Assembly (NCBI RefSeq): GCF_900094735.1
Contig: NZ_FMBM01000003.1
Coordinates: 248,001 to 312,000, forward strand
Reading direction: 5' to 3'
DNA from: Saliniramus fredricksonii
GTDB taxonomy: Bacteria; Pseudomonadota; Alphaproteobacteria; Rhizobiales; Beijerinckiaceae
DNA: 64,000 nt
A model generated the notes under the pieces. The model worked only from the letters and a program-made list of their open reading frames with translations. It had not been told where the DNA came from and searched no databases. Made by a program: the position numbers and the translations under genes. Below, in pieces: positions 9,775-18,847 of the stretch (position 1 is the first letter of the stretch; each line of letters begins with the position of its first letter).

Positions 9775-10224
9775 CGCGAACCCGAAGTGGTGTTTTCCGC
9801 TGGGTTATACGCAATACCCCGTAGCAAACAGCAAGCCGATCGGCTGGAATCCGGCATGGTGACGCACAGGCAAAGATGGTGATTCGTGCTGACACCTCTC
9901 AACTTCGCACTGTGGGACGAGATGATAGCGCATCGAAACATGTGTAATATTGCACATGCAATAGCGGAAAGTCTCTTACCTTTGGTTTCAATTTGTGGCT
10001 TCTTTACCTTTGTGAATATGGCCGAATGTCTGGTATCCGACTGAACTAGAAGGAAAATTTCGCTTTCAAGAAGAGTTTCGCAGTTGCTGACGGCGCAAAG
10101 GTAGAAAGGTCTGCCAATCCAGCGTTTCCACACATTGCTTCAAAATGTATGCATGGAGCATTTACATTCGAGAGTTTCAGGCTTATGTATACAACACCAC
10201 TCTCAACCAGAAGATGATGCAATC
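9775..10224 (+). other. 450-base gene-free stretch with an imperfect palindrome
   Basis: No convincing gene. The stretch is AT-richer than its surroundings. It holds the near-palindrome TGTGTAATATTGCACA (9941-9956, arms matching at 7 of 8) and the overlapping inverted arms TATTGC/GCAATA (9948-9963). These could be an operator or promoter element for the XRE regulator downstream, but the distance to its start (about 270 bases) is long and the assignment is speculative. Confidence 0.3.
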
Positions 10225-10629
10225 ATGACAACGCGTTGCCCCACAGATATCGACCGTTTCGTCGGACAACGGGTGCGTCTTGCACGGCGGATCGCCAAGA
10301 TGAGCCAACAGAAGCTCGGCGAGATGATCGGCGTGACGTACCAGCAGATTCAGAAATATGAGAACGGCACGGACCGCATCGGCGCAGGCCGTCTGCACCA
10401 GGTTTCGCTCTCGACCGACCAGCCGATCGAATTCTTCTTCAGCTTCTCCGACGATGTCGAACCCCGCGAAACCGGGCGTCAGGACATTCTCGCCGATGAC
10501 GGCGTGCAGCGCCTGATCGTTTCGGCCTCCAAGATCAAGTCACGCAAGTTGCTCGACAATCTGGCCCAGATTGCCGAGACCTTCGCGAGCACGGAATCCG
10601 CCGAGGCCATGTCGAAGCGGGCTGACTGA
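10225..10629 (+). CDS. XRE-family transcriptional regulator
   Basis: A 134-residue DNA-binding protein. The helix-turn-helix is clear at about residues 15-65: RVRLARRIAKMSQQKLGEMI, then GVTYQQIQKYENGTDRI. The C-terminal half carries DDGVQRLIVSASKIKSRKLLDNLAQ, as in the short rhizobial XRE regulators. The ATG at 10225 gives a normal N-terminus; an in-frame start at 10135 would add a 30-residue extension that looks non-coding. A strong terminator lies 80 bases downstream, so it is probably monocistronic. The target genes are unknown. Confidence 0.85.
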   Translation: MTTRCPTDIDRFVGQRVRLARRIAKMSQQKLGEMIGVTYQQIQKYENGTDRIGAGRLHQVSLSTDQPIEFFFSFSDDVEPRETGRQDILADDGVQRLIVSASKIKSRKLLDNLAQIAETFASTESAEAMSKRAD

Positions 10630-10708
10630 ACGACGATGCCCACCGCTTCGTGCAAGCCGGAGTGCCGCCTGACGGTGTTACCCCGGCAATGGTGCGAAAA
10701 TACCGATT

Positions 10709-10740
10709 GATCGCCGGGCCCTGCCCGGCGATCTTTTTTT
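10709..10740 (+). terminator. Rho-independent terminator after the XRE gene
   Basis: An 11-base perfect stem (GATCGCCGGGC / GCCCGGCGATC) closes a three-base loop and is followed at once by seven T. This is the clearest intrinsic terminator in the window and separates the XRE regulator from the deacetylase-like gene. Confidence 0.92.
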
Positions 10741-10823
10741 GGCTGCTCGCCGATAGCGTCGACCTGCCAGGAAAGCGTTCTGCCAGGAAGGCGTTCTGCC
10801 AAGAGAAACGGTGTCGAAAAACC

Positions 10824-11864
10824 ATGCGCGTCTTCCACAGCCCTGCCTCCGCCCGCCATGATCCCGACCGGTATTTCCGCCGCGGCAGCATCGTCACCCA
10901 TCCCGAACAGGCCGACCGCTATGCGATCCTGCGAGAGGCGGTCGGCAGAGCGCACGATGTATCCGAGCCCGGTGATCATGGCCTCGAGCCAATACTCTGC
11001 GTGCATGATGCGGGTTACATCACCTTTCTGCGCGAAACCTGGGACCGGCGTCACGAATTGCCAGGCGTCGCAGACGAGGTGCTCTCGGGCCATTTCTCGC
11101 GCCCGCACATGCACAGGCGCCCCGATGGGCTGCTGGGGCTGCTGGGTTACCATACGGCCGACACCTCGACCCCGATCCGCGCAGGGACATGGGCTGCGAT
11201 CCATGCGGGCGCACAGGTCGCCGTCGAAACAGCCGATGCCGCGCTCGAAGACGGCGTCGCCTATGCCCTGTGCCGCCCGCCGGGACACCATGCCTATGCC
11301 GATTCCGCAGGCGGCTTCTGTTTTCTCAACAATTCCGGCATCGCCGCGCGCCGCATGCAGGCGCGGATGAGCGTCCGCACGGGGCGTCCGGCCAGGGTCG
11401 CGATCCTCGATATCGATGTGCATCACGGCAACGGCACGCAGGGAATCTTCTACGAAGCCGCCGATGTGCTCACGATCTCGATCCATGCCGACCCGGCAAA
11501 CTACTTCCCGTATTACGCGGGTTACGCAGAGGAAACCGGCACCGGCGCCGGGATTGGATACAACGTCAATCTCCCCCTCCCGCACGGCGAGGGTGACGCA
11601 TCCTTTCACGGCGCGATCGAAAAGGGGCTCGCCCGTATTGCAGAATACGCACCCGATGCCCTCGTCGTGGCTCTGGGGCTCGATGCGTCCGAGCACGATC
11701 CCATCGGTGCGCTCAGGGTGACAACGCCGGGCTTCGAACGCGCAGCCGGGCTGATCGCTTCAGCCGGCCTGCCGACGGCACTCGTCCAGGAGGGCGGCTA
11801 TCTCTGCGATGCGCTGCCCGACAATCTCGCCGCCTTCCTCAGTGGTTTCGAGGGCAGCCGCTGA
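10824..11864 (+). CDS. Histone deacetylase-family amidohydrolase (acetylpolyamine type)
   Basis: A 346-residue arginase/deacetylase-fold, zinc-dependent enzyme that removes acetyl groups, in bacteria usually from acetylpolyamines or similar small amides. Motifs: CRPPGHHAY near residue 150 (catalytic His pair), GFCFLNNSGIAARRM, ILDIDVHHGNGTQGIFYE near residue 196 (zinc ligands Asp and His), SIHADPANYFPYYAG, and LVVALGLDASEHDPIG (third zinc ligand region). The start at 10824 gives MRVFHSPASARHDP, the usual N-terminal strand. The length favours the acetylpolyamine amidohydrolase subgroup, but substrate assignment is by resemblance only. Confidence 0.88.
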   Translation: MRVFHSPASARHDPDRYFRRGSIVTHPEQADRYAILREAVGRAHDVSEPGDHGLEPILCVHDAGYITFLRETWDRRHELPGVADEVLSGHFSRPHMHRRPDGLLGLLGYHTADTSTPIRAGTWAAIHAGAQVAVETADAALEDGVAYALCRPPGHHAYADSAGGFCFLNNSGIAARRMQARMSVRTGRPARVAILDIDVHHGNGTQGIFYEAADVLTISIHADPANYFPYYAGYAEETGTGAGIGYNVNLPLPHGEGDASFHGAIEKGLARIAEYAPDALVVALGLDASEHDPIGALRVTTPGFERAAGLIASAGLPTALVQEGGYLCDALPDNLAAFLSGFEGSR

Positions 11865-11889
11865 TACCGGATCGCGTCGCAGGAATGGC

Positions 11890-12213
11890 TTAAGTGGCCC
11901 CGGTTTCGGCCATCAGCCAGGCCCGGGTCGCTGCATCCGCCGTCGTGACGTCGATACGGAAGAAGACGGGCGTGTCATAGGGGTGCGCGTCCCGGATGCG
12001 CGCCTCAACCGCATCGGCCAAAGCCGCGCGCGTCTTGACGATGGCGGCGACTTCCGTGTCCTCGGCAACGGCGCCGTCATGGCGATAGAGCGCATGCATG
12101 CCCGGCAGCAGATTGAGGCAGGCACACAGCTTTTCCGCGACGAGCAGCCCCGCAATGCGCCGGGCTGTCTGCACATCCGGAAAGGTGGTGTAGACGAAAA
12201 GCGGCTGATCCAT
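11890..12213 (-). CDS. cutA: CutA divalent-cation tolerance protein
   Basis: A 107-residue trimeric ferredoxin-like fold protein. Signatures are [40 protein letters not shown] (with the CACLN core), [20 protein letters not shown] and [12 protein letters not shown]. CutA is linked to copper tolerance, though its molecular role is unsettled. The ATG at 12213 gives the standard length. It is convergent with the deacetylase gene and divergent from nadK. Confidence 0.95.
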   Translation of the reverse strand: MDQPLFVYTTFPDVQTARRIAGLLVAEKLCACLNLLPGMHALYRHDGAVAEDTEVAAIVKTRAALADAVEARIRDAHPYDTPVFFRIDVTTADAATRAWLMAETGAT

Positions 12214-12389
12214 ATGATGCCTCTTGCGAATCGCCGGCCCGAGGCGTCGGGCCTGATTGGTGCATGACGCAGCCGCAGAGGCTGCGCGACGATGAAAACA
12301 GGGCTCCCGACCGGGGGCAAGCCCGCCGGGGCGGACCGGGACCGGAAAGCGCCGGACCTTGCCCGGGCCGGGCGCGACGGGGGGACAGG

Positions 12390-13160
12390 ATGCAGCGCGA
12401 CGCCACCATCGCCTTCGTGGCGAGCTCCGCGAAGGAAGCCCGGCTGGCGCATGCACGCCTGAGCGCGCGCTATGCGCATGTGGCACCAGAGGAGGCCGAT
12501 ATCATCGTCGCCCTGGGCGGCGACGGGCTGATGCTGCAGACGCTCCACCAGTTCATGGGCACGGCCAAGCCGATCTACGGCATGAATCGTGGCTCGGTCG
12601 GCTTCCTGATGAACGATTTCAGCGAGGATGATCTGATGGAGCGCCTTGCCGCCGCCGAGCGCTCCGTGGTGCATCCGCTTTTGCTGAACGTGCGCGACAT
12701 CCAGGGCGAGACGCATACGGCACGCGCCATCAACGAGGTCTCGATGCTGCGCGAGACCCACCAGGCGGCCAAGCTCGCCATCTCGATCGACGGCAAGGAG
12801 CGGCTCGGCGAACTGGTCGCGGACGGCCTGCTCGTCGCCACGCCGGCGGGCTCGACCGCCTACAATCTCTCCGTCGGCGGGCCGATCCTGCCGCTGAACG
12901 CGCCGCTGCTCACATTGATGCCGATTTCCGCCTTTCGCCCGCGGCGCTGGCGCGGCGCGCTCCTGCCCAATTACGCGAAGGTCGCCGTCGAGATCATCGA
13001 ACCGCGTCACCGCGCCGTCGCGGCGGTCGCCGACCACACGGAGTTTCGCGACGTCACGCATGTGGAAATCTCGATGGATCGCTCCCTCGATCTGGTCATG
13101 CTGCACGATCCCGGACACTCTCTGGACGAGCGGATCCTGCGTGAGCAGTTCGGGGTCTGA
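12390..13160 (+). CDS. nadK: NAD kinase
   Basis: A 256-residue enzyme that phosphorylates NAD to NADP. The GGDG nucleotide motif lies at about residue 43 in [41 protein letters not shown] and the Gly-rich [20 protein letters not shown] follow. The ATG at 12390, preceded by GGGGACAGG, gives a normal alphaproteobacterial length. It is followed after 12 bases by a receiver-domain gene. Confidence 0.96.
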   Translation: MQRDATIAFVASSAKEARLAHARLSARYAHVAPEEADIIVALGGDGLMLQTLHQFMGTAKPIYGMNRGSVGFLMNDFSEDDLMERLAAAERSVVHPLLLNVRDIQGETHTARAINEVSMLRETHQAAKLAISIDGKERLGELVADGLLVATPAGSTAYNLSVGGPILPLNAPLLTLMPISAFRPRRWRGALLPNYAKVAVEIIEPRHRAVAAVADHTEFRDVTHVEISMDRSLDLVMLHDPGHSLDERILREQFGV

Positions 13161-13172
13161 CGGGAGCACGGC

Positions 13173-13679
13173 ATGCGCCTTGAATTCGATCGTCTCTCGA
13201 TTCTCGTCGCCGAGGACAATGCCTATATGCGCGCCGCCCTCGTGGCGATGCTGGAAGCGTTCGGCACGCAGGCGATCCATCAGGCGACGGATGGCGAGAC
13301 CGCGCTCGCCCTGTTCCATGAAGAGTGCCCCGACATCGTCCTGCTCGACTGGGAGATGCCCGCACCCGACGGGCTGGCCGTGGCGCGCCGGATGCGCGAT
13401 CGTGAATCGAGCCCCGACCCCTTCGTGCCGATCCTGATGATCTCAGCGCATGCCGAGCGGGCGCGGGTGCTGGCGGCGCGCGATGCGGGGGTGAACGATT
13501 ATCTCGTCAAGCCGGTGACGCCGCGCGTGCTCTACGACAAGCTGCTCGGCCTCGCGGTCGATCAGCGGCCCTTCGTGGCGGCACCGGGCTATTTCGGCCC
13601 GCAGCGCCCCGATCCGCAGGCGCGGCGCACGCGCGAAGACGATGACGGCATGACCGGTCATCCGGGGGATCAGGCATGA
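13173..13679 (+). CDS. Single-domain CheY-like response regulator
   Basis: A 168-residue protein: a receiver domain (about 6-128) and a polar, probably disordered C-terminal tail. Acidic pocket E14/D15, phospho-acceptor Asp59 in IVLLDWEMPAPDG, the Ser in MISAHAERA and Lys113 in YLVKPVTP are all present. There is no DNA-binding or enzymatic output domain, so it should act by protein contact. The last codons overlap the start of the next gene (ATGA), implying coupled synthesis with a possible phosphotransfer partner. It starts 12 bases after nadK. Confidence 0.85.
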   Translation: MRLEFDRLSILVAEDNAYMRAALVAMLEAFGTQAIHQATDGETALALFHEECPDIVLLDWEMPAPDGLAVARRMRDRESSPDPFVPILMISAHAERARVLAARDAGVNDYLVKPVTPRVLYDKLLGLAVDQRPFVAAPGYFGPQRPDPQARRTREDDDGMTGHPGDQA

Positions 13680-14203
13680 AGATCATTCCCGCGCCACGCA
13701 AACCCGGCGATCAGGCCGAGACGGTCGAGACGGTCGAGATCGTGGCCAATCCCAACCGCCTCGCGCGCAAGGCGCTGGTGATGGACAGCGATTACGACCG
13801 TGCCGCCACGCCCGCCATCAGCCGGGCGGAGCGCGCCCTCGAACAGGTGCGCCGTCAGCATCGCGCGCAGCTGCCGGCTTTTCTTGATCGGCTCACCGAG
13901 CATCACGCCGCGTGGCGCGCCAGACCGCGGGCTCAGGCGCGTGAACGCCTGCTGCGCGCTGCCCATGATCTGCGCGGTTGCGCCGCTGATCTCGGCCAGC
14001 CGCTGATCGGGCGTATCGCCGGCTCGCTGTCACGCCTGATCGGCTTCGTCGCGAAACCGCCCGCCGCGCTCCTTGATGCCCATATCGCCGCCCTGCGCGC
14101 CGCCGCTCGCCCCGAAGCGGTCGCGGAGGATCCCGTGGCACAGGCCGTGGCACAGGAACTGGAGGACAAGGTCGCACAGGCAATCGCGCGCGAGCCCGGC
14201 TGA
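13676..14203 (+). CDS. Unknown protein, possible HPt-like phosphotransfer protein
   Basis: A 175-residue mainly helical, Ala/Arg-rich protein overlapping the CheY-like gene by four bases. The stretch LRAAHDLRGCAADLGQPLIG (His97) resembles the HPt core AHxLKGxxxxxG of phosphotransfer helical bundles, and predicted helices flank it on both sides. I infer a phosphorelay pair with the upstream receiver. Sequence alone is weak, because HPt proteins diverge strongly and no kinase is adjacent. The gene is convergent with the next one, only 15 bases away. Confidence 0.55.
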   Translation: MKIIPAPRKPGDQAETVETVEIVANPNRLARKALVMDSDYDRAATPAISRAERALEQVRRQHRAQLPAFLDRLTEHHAAWRARPRAQARERLLRAAHDLRGCAADLGQPLIGRIAGSLSRLIGFVAKPPAALLDAHIAALRAAARPEAVAEDPVAQAVAQELEDKVAQAIAREPG

Positions 14204-14218
14204 GGCCGCTCCGCGCAC

Positions 14219-15310
14219 TCAGAACACGTCGTTAGCCTGCCCCGCCTTGGCCTGGAAGAGGGCGCGCAGCACATGCGCATTCGCTTCCGAGCGCTGCATG
14301 AAGCGCAGGCCCTCACCGGCAATGACGAGCCCGTCCGCGCTTTCCGAGAGCGGCCATTCCACGCCCCACATTCCGCGCAGGGCCGCGCCCGGTGAGGCGT
14401 AGCGCATGTCGCCGATGCGCAGATAGAGATCACCCTGCGCGCCTTCCACGATATGCGGGTGGATGAGGCCACGCGCGAAGCGGCGATAGATCGCCCCTTC
14501 CGGGGTGGCGAGCGCGGCATCGACCAGCGCTTCGGCCCGTGGCTCGCGCGCGATACGGGTCCAGTTGATGGCGCGCGGGTTGAGCGTCGAGACGTAGCCG
14601 ACATGCAGGCTGTCGGACTCGCGCGTCACGATCCGGCGCAGCCAGGGCGAGAACATGGTCGTCGTCACCTCGTAATCAGTGACGATGCGTTCCTGCGCGC
14701 CGGGATCGGCGAAGACCAGATCGCGGGCGCGCTCGTTCTGGGCCAGCGCGAGCAGGAGATAGCCGGTGGAAAGCACCAGCGCGCCGAGCGTCATGCCGCG
14801 CGCCTGCGGGCGCGACCAGCCTCGTCGCCAGGCGATGAACAGCCCGGCCAGCAGGATCAGCGTATAGACGGGATCGATCACCGGCACGGCGGGCAGGCCG
14901 AATTGCCGGTCACTGAAGGGGGCAAAGAGCTGGGTGCCGTAAACGGTTGAAAAGTCGTTGAGCACATGGATGACGAGGACGAGGATTGCAAGCAGCACCC
15001 ATGTCTTCGTCACGCTGCGCGCATCATCATCCGCGAGGACGCGCCCGCGCCGGGCCCGCACCGCGCGATGGATGCGCGAAGCGCCATAGCCGATCAGACC
15101 GCCGATGACGGGTGCGAAGAACAGCGAATGCGTGAGCCCGCGATGTACCGTATAGAATTCCACCGCCCGCTCCGGCAGCGGCCAGAAGATGTCGAGATCA
15201 GGCAGGATGGCAATCGCCGCGCCCGCAACGGGAGCGACCCAGCCGAGCCGGCGACCGCCGATGAAATGGCCGACAGCGGCGCCGAGCGCCATATGGGTAA
15301 CGGGATCCAT
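14219..15310 (-). CDS. DUF457-type membrane-bound metal-dependent hydrolase
   Basis: A 363-residue protein. The N-terminal half is membrane-embedded with the family's histidine/aspartate signature: MDPVTHMALGAAVGHFIG, ILPDLDIFWP and FYTVHRGLTHSLFFAPV. Further membrane helices occur at about 85-110, 135-155 and 165-185. The C-terminal 170 residues are soluble, with no recognisable fold. The family (YdjM-like) is assumed to be hydrolytic from conserved metal ligands, but no substrate is known. The gene converges with the HPt-like gene and lies 35 bases downstream of the sugar dehydrogenase gene on the same strand. Confidence 0.8.
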   Translation of the reverse strand: MDPVTHMALGAAVGHFIGGRRLGWVAPVAGAAIAILPDLDIFWPLPERAVEFYTVHRGLTHSLFFAPVIGGLIGYGASRIHRAVRARRGRVLADDDARSVTKTWVLLAILVLVIHVLNDFSTVYGTQLFAPFSDRQFGLPAVPVIDPVYTLILLAGLFIAWRRGWSRPQARGMTLGALVLSTGYLLLALAQNERARDLVFADPGAQERIVTDYEVTTTMFSPWLRRIVTRESDSLHVGYVSTLNPRAINWTRIAREPRAEALVDAALATPEGAIYRRFARGLIHPHIVEGAQGDLYLRIGDMRYASPGAALRGMWGVEWPLSESADGLVIAGEGLRFMQRSEANAHVLRALFQAKAGQANDVF

Positions 15311-15345
15311 GATGTCTCGCGGTCGGGACGCGTTGTCCCGTGTCG

Positions 15346-16545
15346 TCAGGGGGCTGGCACGAGACGCAGGATACGCCCGTTTTCAGCATCGGTCAGGAGA
15401 TAAAGTGCCCCGTCGGGCCCGTTGCGCACATCGCGAATGCGTTCGCCGAGCCCGCCCAGCATCCGCTCCTCCGCGATCACGGCATCGCCGGCGAATGTCA
15501 GGCGCGACAGGAGCCGCCCGGCAAGCGCGCCGACGAAGAGATCGCCCCGCCATTGCGGAAAGGCATCACCCTCATAGAACGCCATGCCCGAGGGCGCGAT
15601 CGAGGGGTCCCAGTAGAAGACCGGCTGCGTCATCCCCTCTTCATGTGTGCCCAGACCGATCGGCGCGCCGGAATAATGCACCCCGTAAGCAATGACCGGC
15701 CAGCCGTAATTCAGCCCCGGTTCGATCAGATTGATCTCGTCGCCCCCGCGTGCACCGTGTTCATGGGCCCAGAGCTGCTCCGTTCCGGGACGCATGGCGG
15801 CGCCCTGGACGTTACGATGTCCGATCGACCAGATTTCCGGCGCCCAGCCCGGCATGCTTTCATGCGGATTGCCGGCCGGGATCGAACCGTCGGGATTGAT
15901 GCGCATGATCGCGCCGATATGGTTGGCCGGCTCCTGCGATTCGTCGGAATGGGAGCCGCGATCGCCGGCGGTGATGAACAGCGTCCCGTCGGGATGGAAG
16001 ACGAGCCGCGAACCGAAATGACGCCCGCCGGATAAAGCCGGCATCTGACGGAAGATCACCTGCGGTGTCGCGAAAGCCTCGGCCTCCCGGTCCAGCGCCG
16101 CCCGCGCGACACTCAGCCCGATGCCGCCACCGCGCTCCTCCGCATAAGCCATGTAGACGCGGCGGTTTTCCGCGAAATCCGGGTCGAGGGCGATGTCGAG
16201 CATACCGCCCTGGTTGATGTCGGCGACCGGCGGCGTGCCGGCGAGCGGATCCGAGACGCGCCCATCGGGCGTGACGAGACGGACCGTGCCGGCGCGCTCG
16301 GTGACGAGCATGGCGCCATCGGGGAGGAAGGCGAGGCTCCAGGGGTGCCTGAGACCCGAGGCCACGGTCTCGACGAGAAGTTCGTAGTCCTGCGTGGCGA
16401 CACGCTCGGGCGCCGGATTGGCCTGTGCCTGGGCGCTCCCGGTCAAGGCCGGCCCCGCCAGGGCAGCGATCCCGGCGAACGACAGGGCCAGCGCAACCTT
16501 GCGCATGCGCCGATATTGCAGAAATCGCAACGTCACATCCGCCAT
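15346..16545 (-). CDS. Secreted PQQ-dependent aldose sugar dehydrogenase-like protein
   Basis: A 399-residue six-bladed beta-propeller of the soluble glucose dehydrogenase/YliI family, which oxidises sugars in the periplasm with pyrroloquinoline quinone. Motifs: GLRHPWSLAFLPDGAMLVTE (the catalytic His region), GGRHFGSRLVFHPDGTLFIT, GDRGSHSDESQEP, IWSIGHRNVQGAAM, HEHGARGGDEINLIEPGLNYGWP and RIRDVRNGPDGALYLLTD. A signal peptide ends near AQAQA. The ATG at 16545 has GGAG eight bases upstream; a second ATG at 16506 would also keep the signal peptide. No PQQ synthesis genes are in the window. Confidence 0.87.
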   Translation of the reverse strand: MADVTLRFLQYRRMRKVALALSFAGIAALAGPALTGSAQAQANPAPERVATQDYELLVETVASGLRHPWSLAFLPDGAMLVTERAGTVRLVTPDGRVSDPLAGTPPVADINQGGMLDIALDPDFAENRRVYMAYAEERGGGIGLSVARAALDREAEAFATPQVIFRQMPALSGGRHFGSRLVFHPDGTLFITAGDRGSHSDESQEPANHIGAIMRINPDGSIPAGNPHESMPGWAPEIWSIGHRNVQGAAMRPGTEQLWAHEHGARGGDEINLIEPGLNYGWPVIAYGVHYSGAPIGLGTHEEGMTQPVFYWDPSIAPSGMAFYEGDAFPQWRGDLFVGALAGRLLSRLTFAGDAVIAEERMLGGLGERIRDVRNGPDGALYLLTDAENGRILRLVPAP

Positions 16546-16576
16546 CGTATCATCTCCGATTCCTACACGCCGCCGC

Positions 16577-16590
16577 TTGATGATCATCAA
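16577..16590. promoter_or_regulatory. Perfect 14-base palindrome upstream of the sugar dehydrogenase gene
   Basis: TTGATGATCATCAA is a perfect palindrome 32 bases before the ATG at 16545, a position suited to an operator. The surrounding gap (16546-16874, about 330 bases) holds no gene that I can support. The core ATGATCAT recurs in the lysR-dabB spacer at 31277-31284. Confidence 0.4.
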
Positions 16591-16874
16591 ACGGCACGCT
16601 TGTCGAGCGAGGTACCGTTTCGCAGCCAGGTGTCAAGATCGGGAGCGGGGAAAGGGTGGGAGTGCGAGGCTGAACAGTTGATTGGTCAGCCCTGCATCTG
16701 TCTGACGCGAAAGCGTTACCCACATCCATGTCAACCGGAGCCGCCGACAGAGCGCCGGCTTTCTTCAAGGCAGGCAAAGCTGCCATCCTCACATTCGAAC
16801 ACCGACCATGACATCTGCACCGGTTTCATTGCGAGCAACCGGCCTGGCACCCGATAGGCATCCTTGCTGCCGGA

Positions 16875-17747
16875 TCACGCGGAAAGCCTGCGATGCCGAA
16901 AGCGTTCGACAAGGAGCATATGGGGCACTGTCAGTGCCGCCAGACCGATAAACACGACACGCAGCACAGAGCTTTCGAGATCAACCCCGTCAACATGCAG
17001 GAACAGCCCCAATGCGATGCTCGCGCCGAGCAGGGATACGACCATGATACCCGCCGCCGCGCGCAAGGCAGCCTTGCGTTCCGGCAATGCCTGCAGCGTA
17101 TCACGCATGTGTCGCAGCGAGTGAAGCAGACAGAAATAGGCGATAAAGTAGAGGAGTGGCGGCAGGATTGCCGCCCCGATCCAGATTCCGACAAGTTCGA
17201 GCAGCGCTTCGCGCGCGTGCCGCGACATCTGCAGGAGCGCAATCAGGCCAAGGCTTGCGCCGATCAGTCCGGCCACGGCGATGGCATATGCTATCGGCTC
17301 GGCCCAGACTCCATGGCTCAGCACGGAAAAGATCGACACGACATCCGTGACATGAAACAGCGCCGGAGCTCCGATGACCGATAACCCGCCCGCAATACGC
17401 AAGAGCAGCCCGTCCATCTCCCAGTCGCCCGAGAAATGCAATGCAGAATAGGCCAGAAAGGCGATCAGGGCCAGTCCGGGGGCAAGCCACCACAAGGCCG
17501 CGACTGCGCCGGCAATGCCGATATAGGCGCCATAAAACAGCATGTGATCAGCCGCACCGGTCAGCGGCCACAGCACGCGTGCCATTGGCAGATCCAGCGC
17601 GCCGTGCGGCAGCCCGAGCAGCGCGACCGCCGGCGCAAGCAGGAGTGCCTGCGTCAGGGGGCCGGGCGCAAAGACCATGTCGAGCGCCGCCAGCACGAGC
17701 AGGCCCGCGAGAAATATCCCGCTCTGGACAGGCCGGTCCAGGGTCAT
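16875..17747 (-). CDS. blh: Brp/Blh-type beta-carotene 15,15'-dioxygenase
   Basis: A 290-residue integral membrane enzyme that splits beta-carotene into two retinal molecules. Many hydrophobic helices carry conserved histidines of the Brp/Blh family: LGLPHGALDLPMAR, YSALHFSGDWEMD, LHSLRHMRDTL and VPHMLLVERF. The ATG at 17747 overlaps the crtY stop (ATGA), and this sets the start. It is the last gene of the rhodopsin operon and completes retinal synthesis. The family's reaction is established by biochemical work on Blh; the assignment here rests on motifs and context. Confidence 0.93.
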   Translation of the reverse strand: MTLDRPVQSGIFLAGLLVLAALDMVFAPGPLTQALLLAPAVALLGLPHGALDLPMARVLWPLTGAADHMLFYGAYIGIAGAVAALWWLAPGLALIAFLAYSALHFSGDWEMDGLLLRIAGGLSVIGAPALFHVTDVVSIFSVLSHGVWAEPIAYAIAVAGLIGASLGLIALLQMSRHAREALLELVGIWIGAAILPPLLYFIAYFCLLHSLRHMRDTLQALPERKAALRAAAGIMVVSLLGASIALGLFLHVDGVDLESSVLRVVFIGLAALTVPHMLLVERFRHRRLSA

Positions 17748-18847
17748 GTCAGGCCCGATGCGGCGCGCAGGAACGGCATGGAGGGCAGCGCCCACATCAC
17801 CGAAAGACGATCATCGCTGCGGGTCGATCCCGACAGAAAGCGCTCGAGCCGATCGGCCGGCGTGTTGCGAAACAGGGCCTCGAACAGGGCCGGCCCGCGT
17901 TCCGGCGCAGCCGCGAGAACCCGCAGGAAGACCCGGTCCATGAAGCGGCTGACGGCACTGTCTTGTGGTATACGCGGATTCTCCCCGCGCAGAAGCTGAC
18001 CCGCGACATGATCCGCATGCATCTGGATGCGCTGAAACGCATATCCCGTCGATGGGCGCGCCGCTCCTCCCGCAAGGCCGATATGGCAAATGCCGGGAAC
18101 CTCAGGTGCCCGATAGCCGACCTCCATGGGAAGGGCGCCGGCCTCTTCGCGAACCAGATCATGGTCACAAGCGCCCAGAGCGACGATTTCCGCGTCCAGC
18201 CAGGCGCGCATATCCGCTCGCTCCGGAGGCTGGGGGGCGAAGGACGTCACCTCTATCAGGGCACGATCTCGGGCAAAGGGCAGAATGTAGAGGAAATCGA
18301 TACCCGTGCTGTAGCCGCGCCTGAAATGCATCAACGGCACGGTATCGGCATCGAAGATTGCCTGCGCTGTGACGATTTCGCGCCCCACGAAGAACTGGCC
18401 GTAGGCGGGGCGGCGCGTGGGCGGTCGGGCATCGCATACATGGCGGGCACTGAAACCGCCATCCGATGTCTCGATCCACATGCCGTCACCCTTCGGCCTG
18501 ACCGATCCCGCCGTCGATCCAGGCGCGATGCTCCCGCTGCGCGCATCGTCGATCAGATCAAGGGCCCGATCGTAGAAGGCGCCGGAGGCGACGGATTGGT
18601 AGGGGAACCGGCGCGAGCCCCGCAGGACGGCCCCACCCGGCCCGGATACCGTCCATCGCGTCCAGCTGGCGCGCACGCAATCCTCGAACGGATCGGGGCC
18701 CGTGCGCCAGAATGACCATGTCCGGTCATCGTCGTATCGGCGGCGTGGCTCGATGACGCGGAAGGAAAGTCTCGTCGGCGCAAGTCTCGCGGCCAGGCTC
18801 AGCCCCGCGCATCCGCCGCCGAGAATGGCCACGTCGACATCAGGCAT
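17744..18847 (-). CDS. crtY: Lycopene beta-cyclase
   Basis: A 367-residue flavoprotein that cyclises both ends of lycopene to give beta-carotene. N-terminal dinucleotide-binding motif AILGGGCAGLSLAARL, then DDDRTWSFW, a central IDFLYILPFARDRALIEVTSF block, and VGYRAPEVPGICHIGLAGGAARPSTGYAF near the C-terminus, all typical of CrtY. The start at 18847 lies eight bases inside the end of crtB, and the stop overlaps the blh start. No hydroxylase or ketolase gene lies nearby, so the product is expected to be beta-carotene. Confidence 0.95.
   Translation of the reverse strand: MPDVDVAILGGGCAGLSLAARLAPTRLSFRVIEPRRRYDDDRTWSFWRTGPDPFEDCVRASWTRWTVSGPGGAVLRGSRRFPYQSVASGAFYDRALDLIDDARSGSIAPGSTAGSVRPKGDGMWIETSDGGFSARHVCDARPPTRRPAYGQFFVGREIVTAQAIFDADTVPLMHFRRGYSTGIDFLYILPFARDRALIEVTSFAPQPPERADMRAWLDAEIVALGACDHDLVREEAGALPMEVGYRAPEVPGICHIGLAGGAARPSTGYAFQRIQMHADHVAGQLLRGENPRIPQDSAVSRFMDRVFLRVLAAAPERGPALFEALFRNTPADRLERFLSGSTRSDDRLSVMWALPSMPFLRAASGLT

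Noticed and set aside
9690-10133. A minus-strand open frame of 147 codons entering the gap after apbC
   Set aside because: It overlaps the apbC end, has no family-like motif and no ribosome site that I can see.
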